Below, piece after piece: positions 21,201 through 30,067 of a stretch of DNA of 64,000 nucleotides; position 1 is the stretch's first letter, and each line of letters opens with the position of its first letter. The translations under genes and the position numbers were made by a program. The notes beneath the pieces are model-generated. The model did not search any database. It was not told where the DNA came from and saw only the letters and a program-made list of their open reading frames with translations. The DNA is taken from contig NZ_SJPV01000003.1 in NCBI RefSeq assembly GCF_007860135.1, forward strand, positions 479,744 to 543,743. Direction: 5' to 3'. This DNA comes from Novipirellula artificiosorum. GTDB lineage: Bacteria > Planctomycetota > Planctomycetia > Pirellulales > Pirellulaceae.

Positions 21201-21780
21201 CAACGTTACCGATACGTACTCGGCTGTTCGTCAATGACAACTCGCCTCCGTTGACGACAATCTGTCCGACAAAGTCCGAACCGCCGCCGCGGACTTCGAC
21301 GTGATCCATTTTGCTGCCAGTGCTTGTTGATGCGAATGCGATATTTCGCCATGCACCTTGCCAAGCGCCTTCTGCTGCGTTGCCGGTGGTGTTGACGTCA
21401 TCCGCCGTACCAAGGACTCCGTCAAAGCCCATGTCGTCTCGATCCGACGTGAACAAGATTGGCTCGGCCTCGGTGCCAACTGCAATCATTGTTCCCTTAA
21501 CGCTGAGACCGAGTCCAGCAAACTGAACCATCGTGCCTGGTTCGATCGTCAATGTCACACCCTCCTTTACGGCGATATCCGCGGTGACGTGTTGAACTTC
21601 GTCATTCGTCCAGGTCGTGTCGACCTCGATATCCGTAGCCCACACCACCGCCAAGACTCGACGGTCCTCTAACTGCTCCATCAGCAGACGTCGCGATTCG
21701 GGCCTTCTGCGACGAGCATGACCTGCTCGCGACCAGGGCTTTCTGGAAAAGGGTTGACCCCCAAGAAGTTGACGTTTCAT
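12268..21780 (-). CDS. Giant exported dockerin protein, copy 1
   Basis: About 3,170 residues from the ATG at 21780, which has GAGGGG ten bases upstream; the frame is open to 21882 but the extra 34 codons look non-coding. The N-terminus is basic and carries MEQLEDRRVLA, a motif typical of very large exported planctomycete proteins. Order: five beta-helix modules of about 190 residues (45-1115), each opening with WDDP..VY and TLTLAAGQ; a CARDB-like and IPT-like section (about 1120-1650); roughly ten carboxypeptidase-regulatory-like repeats with QYE/TYT.S signatures (about 1650-2400); an alpha-helical block (about 2420-2690); a section with DPNDKIG and LPSGTEIRNQASIVF (about 2700-2890); an Ig-like piece; a dockerin pair (VDNNGKVTAFDALLVINEL and a second, weaker copy, about 2980-3060); a tail ending DSSIELLATDVANQW. 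Probably a surface or secreted adhesin-like protein; function inferred from architecture only. Confidence 0.88.
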   Translation of the reverse strand: MKRQLLGGQPFSRKPWSRAGHARRRRPESRRLLMEQLEDRRVLAVVWATDIEVDTTWTNDEVQHVTADIAVKEGVTLTIEPGTMVQFAGLGLSVKGTMIAVGTEAEPILFTSDRDDMGFDGVLGTADDVNTTGNAAEGAWQGAWRNIAFASTSTGSKMDHVEVRGGGSDFVGQIVVNGGELSLTNSRVRIGNVGMRIDDADSTVANTSFENHRFAAMSMDLDSQPDISNITFTDNALNGVQVDAGELSADRVWDNSDVVYRLAGRVTVPQDMTLTLAAGQIIKMGGHDSNLIINGRLLADGTSSAPVIVTSTRDDSAGGDTDNNGPSGGSTPDWGYIEFTSTSTGNVLDHFESRYGGGGEEDAYQLFVNGGELTLSNSVVRHGTRGMRIVNSDPVITNTAFLNNAYLAASMDLTSNPTFQGITTTGNRWNALLIDGGVISGDRTWDDPDMVYMPMGAITISEGSTLTLGAGQIVKPFGLNTVITVAGRLLASGTENAPVIVTSYRDDSAGGDTDNSGPSGGSNPDWSYIEFTNTSTGSVLDHFESRYGGDGEGKYQLFVNGGELTLTNSVLRHGTRGIRIVESDPVITNTAFLNNAFLAASMDLASNPMFQGITTAGNQWNSVLVDGGTLPGDTVWDDPDIVYTPTGEITVPVGTTLTLAAGQVVKMGFAGSRIGVDGTLLANGTEDAPVIFTSLTDDSAGGDTNDNGPSGGWSRSWQQIEFTDTSTGSELNHIELRYGGAADAGRTQYQLYVNGGELTLNDAVIRGGMHGMRIVESDPVINNITFLNNEFHAASMDLKSNPTIRGDIRVDGNRLNGLLVDAGTIDSDATWDDPGIAYVPTGRITVAEDVTLTIAPGQVIKFLAGEPIEVGGRMLAQGTSDEHIVFTSVVDDSVLGDTNDNGPSGGWAGVCAGLSFLATNTESHLDYAEIRFGGSGDLRANVAVGGGQLLFTNSVTRHSAEHGLLTHNTGHLKINNSISRDNLFGVFAIGDSTVVATNNNFDANRFGVYANAATVDLTNNLITNNTNHGIFLAENATINAAFNNVFNPGAVNYGGLEDRTGTDGNLSADPRYFSHPNRQYQLRGGSPVIDSGTSDDAPMVDAVGNPRFDDPNMINRGAGAKPYVDLGALERQETSTSDVDLMVVSVAGPASGLQDEVVTVSWTGRNHGIAPAIGPWRDAVYLSADPVWTPDDLLLGEASYAGTLDAGVEYSLSKAVTLPGVVPGDYYFLVRANWQHEVFEATALLNNTGASTDTVQMDVPELTLGIAKTGTLAGTGDAKLFKVNLTSGESLSVNLDGDENAVNELYLKYGDAPTPQVFDARGVRVDSADQVVAINNTNSGMYYVSVIGTDVSSPQTFTVTADLASLGISTISPQRGSNTGQTTIVVSGSQFASDASVRLIDSQGTQIEAFDNFFSDSGLISGTFDLAGATLGPADVQVVQPDGTTTVLEDAFEVIAGVPGQLEVSLVAPQRMRLGRGFEILIDYENRGDTDLIAPILTLTSTGIDELLISPDSEGSTRLDLIATNDEGPAGILPPGAKSQITVYGLSTDAGTETFELSQQLTSDWTIPWDTLKPTLKPEKMADAEFELFFNQLRAQIGETGEGYAERLAHHTTLLPQKMGDNFVLADVFGLESLQARAELTTSVHGRLLFQESGLPAGDVALTLFDQINLVGHGAVSLTDGTFIFPDVHSGSYSLVADGVNLSTPVNVDVDGVDILIGDVTVSTGSSVTGTLFESDGSPARNVLVSAYSETAGFYGTETDSNGVYQLVGLPNSEYEITAGGDNFSRVRREDIVVSENQQLRNVNLIVESAASISGVVKTATGQPVEDAIVVAMSSQREGNSTRTTSDGSYQISGLAAETYTISVSASGFVPSQVDGLDVDSGQTLTNIAVSLNPESVVSGVITDADTGNPIRFAGIVLLDGDDVITAAQANSDGQYEMAKVPAGSFRLLFTANGYLDRTVNIVVGEEESLTHSQSLLKAGTVAGSVKDSSGQPIPGVLLLASREGEADAFVTTNAVGQYEFRDMLHGTYRVHVQSAGVHSIESRELTLTEASPTATQDFTFTTAGMVSGTVLQADGVMPIEGAYVKLFRDNREIDSVLADENGQYSFVLLDAATYTIAATTPDLTFSSMNNVDISGGSHHEHIDFVPGTQTLQGVLRDATTGDPLANASVLVNDELLGIAGMLPVVSTNAAGEFRIEGLAAGRYEITAYSDQHATLQQTIDVSPDVTAPLDLPMGPGHSISGTIVDLQFGRPIADASVSIYRKTDGKRIALVATDECGNYNAANLEPGDYDIATHADSRQLDLDSVSLSGPNTRHHVALDTASTSLRVNLQFGGASVKSGKVVVRDDVGRIFNITPASGEPFVVIQGLPPGDDYEVEVITPGGFAPPTNAESSPQGGTVDINITPTSVGGSKTNVSTPPPTSPDGEGYLTRLTTPDDLRKQLLDSEIPSAHPKCRQQLIEAVRAFDHARNSDSAVETAMEGKNPTWAGINADSGVYWATRAVVAGKVASLVFNTATTLKSLATLDLNKVASSQEKIEAIKLLVRQAIDVGGDLYSSLQNTGEQSRAGQPDTSGARAIGIAARVNAWLTLIGQVAEQFDKLSRVAKQAGIPTGIFGPAIQLFEIRQAVIDAIDEPKKADEAREHRTQSIDRSLGQRSFTLMRYWIALQRLEDCNKMHQNEPGTLIAPSSVLVRVNTQNQRDYDPNDKIGRSGFGAAGFMQPRLLNYEILFENDPDSGATLSAETVVITDSIDENLDLSRFEFTSFGFRNFEFDVPAGLSHYETTIDLRPDGIDLLVPVELDLDLDTRTMTASFASLDPLTGLVPDDIDAGFLPVNDKTLHNGEGFLRYRVQPKNQLPSGTEIRNQASIVFGVNDPILTPETVHTIDRGAPASSVSALDEVVRTAEFTVSWSGEDDENGSGIGDYNLYVSQDQGPFTMLLANTEATSYQFTGEPGSRYAFASVAMDNVGHVESKSLVAEAATEVALNSWVNHRNIYDVDNNGKVTAFDALLVINELTDRIVHDPHTKLLMLRQPEGYQDRYLDVEEDWMLTALDALRVINQLSNLAVPVGPSNVGGEAFLIPIDAPIPFLKAEPEADPRLHEVAWIAMEPKPTSTLSTEWVSDGFATSRLDLPDSTVSVRDSEPSPASELDSSIELLATDVANQWVRRAVSR

Positions 21781-21820
21781 GATGTTTTCCCCTCGATTGT
21801 TACAAGAAGATCTGCAACGG

Positions 21821-24800
21821 CTATGCCAGCTTAGCCCATTGATTCGCGACATCGCTGGCAAGTAGCTCAATGCTCGAATCAAGCTCGGAGCTAGGCGACT
21901 GTCTGCTGTCCCGCACTAGGTCTTTCTCACTGAACTCATCGATGCAGAGTGTTATGACACCGTCCGAGAGAAGTTCGCTGGGCGAAGCGATTTTTCGGTT
22001 TGTTGTTTGATCAATCGAAGCAACATCATCTATTTGAAGAGCAACTTCCGGTTTTTCTCGCAAATGGAAACTCAGCGTATCAATTGGCGTTAGGATTTCC
22101 TCGCCACTTGGATCCATCGGAACGATAATATTTGCCAGCTCATTGATGACTCTCAATGCATCGAGTGCCGTTAGCATTCCGTCTTCTTCGACGTCCAGGT
22201 ATCGGTCTTCGTACCCAGCGGGGCGCTCTAATAACAGTAACTTCGTATGAGGATCGTGAACAACGCGATCGGTCAACTCGTTGATGATCCACAATGCATC
22301 AGCGGCAGTCACCTTGCCATTGTCATCCACGTCATAGATGTTCTTGTGGTTCACCCAAGCGTTTAGAATGATTGTCGTAATCGCTTCGGCGATGAGTTGT
22401 TTCAATTCGACATGTCCGACGTTGTCTCTAGCGATCGATGCGAACGCGTAACGACTGCCGGATTCACCCGTGAATTGATGACTGGTCGCCGCAGTTTCTT
22501 CGAGCAACATTGTGAAAGGACCTTCATCTTTTGAGACGTAGAGGTTGTACGCGCCAATCCCTGAACCATTCTCGTCATCTTCGCCCGACCAAGAAACAGT
22601 GAACTCGGCAGTGCGGACTATATCGTCCAACGCAGAAACGGAACTAGTGGGCGCGACACGATCGATCGTGTGCAGCGTCTCGGGCGTCAAGATTGGTTCG
22701 TTGATATCGAACACGATCGATGCCTGATTGCGGATCTCGGTACCCGTCGGCAAATCCGGCATCGGTCGGACTCGATAGCGGAAATACCCTTCACCGTTAT
22801 GGAGCTGCTTGTCATTCACGGGAAGGAAACCGGCATCGATGCTGTCAGGGGCCAACCCCGTCAGCGGGTCGAGTGAGCGAAACGTTGCCGATAAGTCTCG
22901 AGTCTCGACCTTTACATCGAGCGTCACCGCAACGAGCAAATCGATTCCATGTGGACGAAGATCAATCACCGTTTCGTAGTATGACAGTCCAGGTGGCACG
23001 TCCAAATTGAAGTTACTGAAGCCGAATCCAGTGAATTCGACATCTGCCAGATTCAGGTCTTTGTCCAGAGTATCAGTGACAAAAACCTCTTGCGCCGGCA
23101 GTGTCGCGCCAACATTCGGATCATTCTCGAATTGAATTTCATAGTTCAAGGTGCCATCTTGAATGAATCCGACCGCATCAAATGCGCTGGGGCCAATCTT
23201 GTCGTTTGGATCGTTCGCACTTCCAATGCCAACCCCATCTGAATCACGCTGGCGGGATCCGGGTGGCTTGATGGATCCCGGCTTGTCCTGCAAGCATTTG
23301 TCCAAAGCCTCGACTGCATGGCGGGAACTTACAACCGCCTTGATGTAGGCAAGTTGCGCTGCATCAAAACGATCGCCTTGTTTGGCAAGTCGAGCGAAAG
23401 CCTTGGTGGATTCCTCCCATGCCTTCTTCGATTCTTCATAAGCCTGAAGGCCTTTTACCATTCGCCCGAGCGTTCGCATGAAGGTCTCAAATGTTTTTGA
23501 TCGCGTCACTTCTACATCAAGACTGCCATATTGTTCTTCTTTGAACTTGGCTTCTTCCGCAAAAAAGTCGGCGGCCTTTCCGGAAAGAAACGTGGTCAAC
23601 GAATTCATGTTATTGACGACGTCCTCTAACTTGGACTCGTCATCGTTAATGAGTTTTTGTGCGTTGGTCCCCGCTGAGTGGAGAGCTTCGGCCCCCGCCA
23701 ACACGTCGTCCGCGATCTTCCAGAACGCCTGCACTCCCGCCTTGGCAGCGGAAATCTTGAAATCAAGATAGAGCTGGGCAATTTTTCCGGCTGCAATCGT
23801 CACTTGGAACACCGCCGGCCCAATATCAGCAATGATCGTCGACGGACTTGTGATCACGTTGGTTACGAATTCCCAATCCGAATACCGGTTCTCCGTTGCG
23901 CGAACCAGTGCGAGCGCACGTTTTGCCTCCTCGCGACAATTGGGATTGCTGAGCTTCCCGAAAAGGTCTTCTTCCTTGATTTGATTGTCAGAGCGTCTGA
24001 GGCCTTTGAGTTTATTCAGAAGCGCAGACCACCAACCGCCCGTGTCACCAAATCCGGCTTCAGTCGCGTTGGCCGCCGACAGCGACGACTCAACCGCAAA
24101 GGTTGAGGCCGACGGCATCGACATCGATGCATGGCTCTCGAAGCCCGCAGCCGAGGACGGCTCCGGGTACGCAGAGATTACGGCGGGCGTAAGAACGAAG
24201 TCCTGCCCAACCAGCGTTGTATGCCTTGATGCAACCATCTCAATCGAGGCGGAGGGGAAGTACCCACCCGCTGAAGCTGTCAGTGAAATCGGACCTGGTG
24301 GAAGCGAATTCAGTGTGAATGTTCCATCCGAGTTGGTGGTGGCCGTACCGAGAAGGCGAGACTCTGGATCGACTGCGGAGATGTCCACGTTCGCCAATGG
24401 GAAAACCCCGTTGGTCACTTTACCCCTTATTTGAATCGTTGATGGATTGAGTTGGATGTTGTCATGCTGCTGGCCAGTCGCGACGGAAACCGATGTGATG
24501 AGAGTTTCGTGTCCATCTGCGACGATGATGGCCTCGAAATCGCCGACCGGTACATCGAATACCTCAAATTCGCCATCCGCGTCCGAAATTGTGATCCCAA
24601 CGATTGACGAGTTCGTTCGGTCGATCAAGAACACGGACGCTTCGGCAATGACTTGGTTTGTCGTGGCATCACGGATTGTTCCGCGAAGACGCGTTTGGGG
24701 GCCTAACTCAAGGCTTAAAGCCGCTGGATCCTCGGCACCGACGTCAATGTCCACCGACGTCCGACCGAAATGGTCAGCGCCAGCGGTCAGTCGATAAGTC

Positions 24801-27800
24801 CCAGTCGTTAATCCGATAACCTGGAAATTCCCCGATGAATCGGTTGCCGCGCGGATTCGCGATGGCGCGACCAGATTAGCATCCAGCGAACGGACGACGA
24901 TTCGACCACCCTGTATCGGATCTCCCGTCGCGGCATCCAGGAGGACTCCTGAAATCACGCGAGATCCGGCTTGGAAATCGATGCCATCAATATCCGTTCC
25001 TGCCGATAACTCGATGTTGGATTGAGGAATAAAGCCAAATTCCTCGGTGTTGACCTCGACTTGATAGGTGCCCGGTTGCGTCAGGAAAAATGTATAATTT
25101 CCGTCTTCATTGGAGAGCGTCGACGTCAACATCGCGCCATCGGAAACGAGGTTGACTGCTGCTCGCGCGTTCGGGGTGGAACCGTCCGCAGCCAAGACCT
25201 TGCCCGAAATGCGACCTGCTATCGATACACTGAAGTCGACGGTCGGCGAGTTGTTCTCGTCAACGGTGGTCTCGCGACTCTGAAGTCCCGGGCCGTTTAT
25301 GTCCCCTAGGGCAACGGTGTAGGTTCCGAACGAAAGATCGGCTACTTCGTAGTGACCGTTGGAGTCAGTGACCGTTGTCTGCACGACTCCGGCGCTGGTT
25401 GAGCAGAAGACAGACACGCCAACTAGTGGATTGCCCGTTGCCGCCTCAACCGCGCTACCACGAATTGCACCGTAGTCTAATAGCTGTACATCGATCGACG
25501 ATACCTCGCCAGCTTTCACTTGAACCGTCAACTCGTCTTGCACAAAGTTTGTCGCTACGACTGATACCGTGTACTGGCCTGTGGGCAGACCATCCAATTC
25601 AAAATTCCCTTCCGAGTCCGCCTGTGTGGTAAAGGATCGAGTAGGACTCTCGATCGAGACGAATCCATATTCCAGTGCAGATCCGTCGCGAGCAAGCGTG
25701 ACGGTTCCTTTCACTCCTCCACCGGTGGTCATTGCGAAGTCGACGCCAGTGACGATTTCACCTGATCCGATCTGAATCATCTGCTCGAGTTCAGCTAGAC
25801 CGTTGGTGGCAGCGATCACTGACAGGGTACCGGGTGGCACGCCGGTCAGAGTGAACTGGCCCGTATCCGAGGTAGTCGTCGTGATCGCGTTGTATTCTGT
25901 GTCGAACACCGTGACATTGACACCTTCGATCGGCCCACTGGTCCCGGTAACTGCCCCCTGGATCGATCCTCCTTTCTCGAGGATCAAGTTCCTATTGTGT
26001 TGTTGATCGCCGGCATTCAGGCGACCGGTGTTGAGCTTTGCAGTAACGAATGAATCGACGCTGACGGAAACGTCATACGTGCCCGAAGGAAGCGAGTTGA
26101 ACTCATACTGACCTGCGAAGCCCGTTGTATCCGCGAAGACGTTTCCCGCTTCATCGGTCACGGTCACAAGTGCATCGGGCACCGGGATGCCGCTTGCAGC
26201 CCGCATGACGCTCCCACGGATCGATGCTGCGGTCGAGGCGACAAGACTCAAATCGGATAGGCCACCGTCCGGCACCACGACTTCACGGGGATCAGCAGCA
26301 ACAAAACCATCAAATTCCACCGCGTATGTGCCGACCGGTAGATTTGGAAATAGGAACTCACCATTAGAGGCCGAAACAGTGGTGTCGCCTGCTCCCGACT
26401 CTGGATTGACGAATCGAATCGGAGTGTTGCCGAGCGGTTGTGAGGATTCGGTCGATAGCGTTCCTGATACCGAGTTGCCGACTTTCGAAAGCGCGTACGA
26501 AATCTCTGTGTCGAACACATCGATCAATGAGTAGTTGCGTCCCATCGAAGGTGTCAGGTCCGTGGCTCTTTCGGCAATTCGATGTGCATAGCTAGTCCAA
26601 TCGCTTCCAAGAGATTCCTGAATGCTGGCATACAATGAGCTCCATTCACTATCAGACATTCCTGTAGGACGGATCGTCGGCCCAATGGCCTCGAAGTCAA
26701 TTGAACCTCCAGGGAATTCGGCTGATCGAAGTTCGACAAGCTCGTTCCCTACGTTCACCGGGAACCCATGTAGAGCGACGCGGTTATTCGAACCGGGCGG
26801 CAGGATCCCTGCAGGTTGCGTCGAATTGACTCCGACGATCCAGGCACTTGTATTTGCACCGCAGTCGGTGCATCCTCCAACGTCTCTATCAAAGCCCAAA
26901 TTGGCGAGTTCACTGGTGCGAACCTCCAGCAGCGGTGCGAGGATGTCGGTGTCGCCCCCGTTGGCATACTCGACGATGACGTCGAACTCCCTGCCCACGC
27001 GAACTCGGCTAGGCACGAAAAGATTCGTGACCAGATATCCGGGATTTCCCGTTACGATCTCGAACGCATCCTCGGAATTCGTCGACGTTCCCCCCGTTTG
27101 AACAATCTCGATGTCCGCGAAACCGGGTGTTGCCCCAGTAAGATCAAAGGTAGCGGAAAGGAGACCGCTATCGGTTCGGAACACCATTGCCGGCTCAATG
27201 TTTGTACCCGCATGATCGATAAGACGGACCGTCGAATCGAACGAGAACTGCGAACCCTCAATGCTGACAGTAACGTGGCCGGCATTGCTTCCTCTCGCGG
27301 GTGTGATGCGTGAGATGGCCAATTCCTCCAGACGAGCGGTCAATGTGAACGCCGATGTCTCGGGAACTTCGACGCCTCGGACAAGGACGTAGAACGTGCC
27401 CGGTGAGATGCTGTTGACCGCAACAACCTGACTGGCCGAATCCGGTCGAATCCCCCGAGCATCAAAGGAATAACGTGTGGGGGCATCTCCATGTTTGACG
27501 TAAAGTTCTTGCGAGACCCCTTCAACACCCGTCAACGAAATACTCACGCTTTCGCCGCTTGGTACATTCACTTTGAACAGTTTCTCGCTCCCGGAGGTGT
27601 CAAGGGTCCCACGTTCCTCAACACCCAGAGTAAGTTCCGGAATGTCCATCGCGATTGTGTTTGTTGAAGCACCCCGGTTGTTCAACAGTGCAGTTGCCTC
27701 GAACACTTCGTGTTGCCAGTTTGCACGCACCAGGAAGTAATACTCACCTGGAAAGACACTGGGCAGTTCGACCGATGCCGAAACCGAGTACTCTTCGCTG

Positions 27801-30052
27801 GGTTGCACGGCGGTGTCAATCGTGACTTCTCCGAGGTAGACGTCGTCCGGTGTCCAGACCGGATCGACCGAAAGATAAACCGCGTCGCGCCAGGGTCCCT
27901 GCGCGACTGCGGTGCCAACATTGCGGCCTGTCCATGTCACCGTGACCCTGTCATCGGGATTGCCAGTGGTCGGTCCTTCGACTTTAACAACCGCCAAGTC
28001 GATATCGGAAGTCGAAATTTCCTGACGTTCGATGGCCCCCATGTCCACAAACGGCATCGCGCCGCCGCCACGATTCGGCACGTTGGGATCGTCAAAACGC
28101 GGATTGCCGAAATAGTCGGCAGTCGGTGCCCCATCACTGGTCCCCGCGTCGATCACCGGCGATCCGCCGCGCAAGTTGTACTGCAAGGTTGCCGCGTTGA
28201 AGAACTTTGGATCTACGGAAAGATTGCCGTCGGTGCCGGTGAGATCTGAAATGCCTGAGTAGTTAGGAAACGGCGCGAAGTAGACGTCGTTAAAGTTCGC
28301 CACCAGACTGGAACCCTCAAACACTAAGATCCCGGCTGGTTTTTCGGTGGGACTATTGTCAAGGGGGCCGGTTATCACGTTGTTGGTCAGCGTAACGTCT
28401 CCTCCTCCCAGGCGGACCCCGTTGCGACTATGGTCGATCGTGTTGTTAGTCGCGATTACCTGGGAGGTTCCAATCACCTCCATCCCTGAGACACGGTTAT
28501 GCACCAACAGACAGTTGGAGAGGTTCGCCGTTCCGTTTGTCACCAGGATCCCGTGCACGAACGACTCGCGAATAACGCTGTCTTTGATCGTTGCCTCACC
28601 GCCATTGACGAAGATCAACGCGGCCGGGCCGTCCCACCCGCGGCCACCATAACGTGCTTCAAAACCATTCAGAATGGCGTTGCCTCCGGAAGCGATTTCG
28701 ATCCTTTGCCAATCCGACTGCGAGCCAGCGGTGGGTCCGGAATTGTCGCTGTCGCCGCCGGCCGAGTCATCCCAATACGACGTGAAGATCACATGTTCGT
28801 CGATCGTTCCATTGGCCTGCAACGCACCCTCGACGATCACCTTGGTCGTTCCACTCGCTTTGACAATTTGCCCCGCCGCCACATTGAGCGTAACACCCGT
28901 TGGAACGGTGATGTCCCCGGTCATGACATAGACCACTTCCGGATCATCCCAGTTCGTATCGGCAGGCAGACTGCCGCCCAGCATTTCCACTCCGTTAGTG
29001 GCATTGTTGTCGAAGGAAATATTTTCAAAATCAGGATTCGACATCAAGTCGATGCGGGCAGCATTGTACTTTTGATTCTGGAATTGGACGTTGCGGATTG
29101 TCGGATCGCTGTTGGAAACCTGTAGTCCCCGATTTCCACCAAACAGCACGCTGTTGGTTAGCGTGAGTTCGCTTCCATCGACGAACAATTGATGGCTGTT
29201 TGACCCGTATCCGCCGTAACGAAGATGCAATCCATCGAGTTCACTACCAGTGCTGGTCTCGGTCAATTTGATTTGTCCCCAGGCACCACTGAAGCCTCCG
29301 CTCGGTCCGTTTCCAGTACTGTCGCCACCGATCGAGTCGTCAACATTGGCAGTAAAAACAACCGGGGCCTCATCCGTTCCACGAGTGACCAGGGTGCCCT
29401 GGACGGTCAATGCGTCAACCACCTTTCCCCATTTGACGACTTGGCCCGCATCGATTGTCAGCGTCACGCCTTCGGGGACGGTGATCGGCGCGGACGGCAG
29501 GTACACGACGTCGGGATTATCCCAGGTTGTGTTCGCCGGAAGGGTGTCGCCAAAAAGCACGAGTGCGTTGGAACCGTTTCCAACGGCGGTGAAACCTCGA
29601 ATTGTCGGATTGGACTCGAGATCCATGGTTACCGCTTCGTACTTGTGATTCTGTAGCGTGATGTTGGTGATCACCGGATCGCTATTCAGGATCTGAATTC
29701 CCCGGGCACCATTGCGGATGACCGAATTGCTCAGCGTCAACTCGCCTCCATTGACGCTCAATTGATGATAGCTGCCCCGAAAGCTGCCGCTGCGTAGCTC
29801 GACATGGTTCAGCACACTGCCTGTGCTTGTGCTTGTGAACTCGATGTCGCCCCAGTCCGCATCGCCTGGACCGCTGGGGCCATTTCCATTCGTGTCGCCC
29901 CCGATCGAGTCGTCACGGTAGGACGCGAACATGATCGGGTCGCTTGCCGTTCCCTCCGCGATCATCCGTCCGTGGACCGTGATCCCGCCTGACCTCATCT
30001 TGATGATTTGACCTGCTCCGATGGTCAAGGTCGTATTCTCAGGAACAGTCAC
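21821..30052 (-). CDS. Giant dockerin protein, copy 2, main part after amber codon
   Basis: An uninterrupted frame of 2,743 codons that continues, in the same frame, the fragment at 30068-30835. It holds the rest of the beta-helix modules (WDNPDVVYLP near 29.5 kb, WDDPEVVYVM near 28.9 kb), the CARDB-like and IPT-like section, about ten carboxypeptidase-regulatory-like repeats, a helical block, a DPNDKIG/TEIRNQASIVF section, an Ig-like piece, a dockerin (VDDNGKVTAADALWIINEL, then VEEDGMLTALDALRVINEL) and the tail DSSIELLASDVANQWAKLA. The nominal GTG start at 30052 has no Shine-Dalgarno and lacks any export signal, so independent translation would not give a normal product. Best read as part of one gene with copy 1's architecture. 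The stop is 40 bp before the start of copy 1, so the two may be co-transcribed. Confidence 0.8.
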   Translation of the reverse strand: MTVPENTTLTIGAGQIIKMRSGGITVHGRMIAEGTASDPIMFASYRDDSIGGDTNGNGPSGPGDADWGDIEFTSTSTGSVLNHVELRSGSFRGSYHQLSVNGGELTLSNSVIRNGARGIQILNSDPVITNITLQNHKYEAVTMDLESNPTIRGFTAVGNGSNALVLFGDTLPANTTWDNPDVVYLPSAPITVPEGVTLTIDAGQVVKWGKVVDALTVQGTLVTRGTDEAPVVFTANVDDSIGGDSTGNGPSGGFSGAWGQIKLTETSTGSELDGLHLRYGGYGSNSHQLFVDGSELTLTNSVLFGGNRGLQVSNSDPTIRNVQFQNQKYNAARIDLMSNPDFENISFDNNATNGVEMLGGSLPADTNWDDPEVVYVMTGDITVPTGVTLNVAAGQIVKASGTTKVIVEGALQANGTIDEHVIFTSYWDDSAGGDSDNSGPTAGSQSDWQRIEIASGGNAILNGFEARYGGRGWDGPAALIFVNGGEATIKDSVIRESFVHGILVTNGTANLSNCLLVHNRVSGMEVIGTSQVIATNNTIDHSRNGVRLGGGDVTLTNNVITGPLDNSPTEKPAGILVFEGSSLVANFNDVYFAPFPNYSGISDLTGTDGNLSVDPKFFNAATLQYNLRGGSPVIDAGTSDGAPTADYFGNPRFDDPNVPNRGGGAMPFVDMGAIERQEISTSDIDLAVVKVEGPTTGNPDDRVTVTWTGRNVGTAVAQGPWRDAVYLSVDPVWTPDDVYLGEVTIDTAVQPSEEYSVSASVELPSVFPGEYYFLVRANWQHEVFEATALLNNRGASTNTIAMDIPELTLGVEERGTLDTSGSEKLFKVNVPSGESVSISLTGVEGVSQELYVKHGDAPTRYSFDARGIRPDSASQVVAVNSISPGTFYVLVRGVEVPETSAFTLTARLEELAISRITPARGSNAGHVTVSIEGSQFSFDSTVRLIDHAGTNIEPAMVFRTDSGLLSATFDLTGATPGFADIEIVQTGGTSTNSEDAFEIVTGNPGYLVTNLFVPSRVRVGREFDVIVEYANGGDTDILAPLLEVRTSELANLGFDRDVGGCTDCGANTSAWIVGVNSTQPAGILPPGSNNRVALHGFPVNVGNELVELRSAEFPGGSIDFEAIGPTIRPTGMSDSEWSSLYASIQESLGSDWTSYAHRIAERATDLTPSMGRNYSLIDVFDTEISYALSKVGNSVSGTLSTESSQPLGNTPIRFVNPESGAGDTTVSASNGEFLFPNLPVGTYAVEFDGFVAADPREVVVPDGGLSDLSLVASTAASIRGSVMRAASGIPVPDALVTVTDEAGNVFADTTGFAGQYEFNSLPSGTYDVSVSVDSFVTAKLNTGRLNAGDQQHNRNLILEKGGSIQGAVTGTSGPIEGVNVTVFDTEYNAITTTTSDTGQFTLTGVPPGTLSVIAATNGLAELEQMIQIGSGEIVTGVDFAMTTGGGVKGTVTLARDGSALEYGFVSIESPTRSFTTQADSEGNFELDGLPTGQYTVSVVATNFVQDELTVQVKAGEVSSIDVQLLDYGAIRGSAVEAATGNPLVGVSVFCSTSAGVVQTTVTDSNGHYEVADLSFGTYTVALGDINGPGLQSRETTVDENNSPTVDFSVSIAGRISGKVLAADGSTPNARAAVNLVSDGAMLTSTLSNEDGNYTFFLTQPGTYQVEVNTEEFGFIPQSNIELSAGTDIDGIDFQAGSRVISGVLLDAATGDPIQGGRIVVRSLDANLVAPSRIRAATDSSGNFQVIGLTTGTYRLTAGADHFGRTSVDIDVGAEDPAALSLELGPQTRLRGTIRDATTNQVIAEASVFLIDRTNSSIVGITISDADGEFEVFDVPVGDFEAIIVADGHETLITSVSVATGQQHDNIQLNPSTIQIRGKVTNGVFPLANVDISAVDPESRLLGTATTNSDGTFTLNSLPPGPISLTASAGGYFPSASIEMVASRHTTLVGQDFVLTPAVISAYPEPSSAAGFESHASMSMPSASTFAVESSLSAANATEAGFGDTGGWWSALLNKLKGLRRSDNQIKEEDLFGKLSNPNCREEAKRALALVRATENRYSDWEFVTNVITSPSTIIADIGPAVFQVTIAAGKIAQLYLDFKISAAKAGVQAFWKIADDVLAGAEALHSAGTNAQKLINDDESKLEDVVNNMNSLTTFLSGKAADFFAEEAKFKEEQYGSLDVEVTRSKTFETFMRTLGRMVKGLQAYEESKKAWEESTKAFARLAKQGDRFDAAQLAYIKAVVSSRHAVEALDKCLQDKPGSIKPPGSRQRDSDGVGIGSANDPNDKIGPSAFDAVGFIQDGTLNYEIQFENDPNVGATLPAQEVFVTDTLDKDLNLADVEFTGFGFSNFNLDVPPGLSYYETVIDLRPHGIDLLVAVTLDVKVETRDLSATFRSLDPLTGLAPDSIDAGFLPVNDKQLHNGEGYFRYRVRPMPDLPTGTEIRNQASIVFDINEPILTPETLHTIDRVAPTSSVSALDDIVRTAEFTVSWSGEDDENGSGIGAYNLYVSKDEGPFTMLLEETAATSHQFTGESGSRYAFASIARDNVGHVELKQLIAEAITTIILNAWVNHKNIYDVDDNGKVTAADALWIINELTDRVVHDPHTKLLLLERPAGYEDRYLDVEEDGMLTALDALRVINELANIIVPMDPSGEEILTPIDTLSFHLREKPEVALQIDDVASIDQTTNRKIASPSELLSDGVITLCIDEFSEKDLVRDSRQSPSSELDSSIELLASDVANQWAKLA

Positions 30053-30067
30053 TTCGGAATAGAGCGA

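Noticed and set aside
16004..21672. Many plus-strand frames opposite the giant gene
   Set aside because: They come from the periodic codon use of the repeats on the other strand, with no start sites or known domains.
21781..21882. 34-codon extension before the giant copy 1 start
   Set aside because: The ATG at 21780 has GAGGGG in place, and the extension lies over the gap between the two giant genes.
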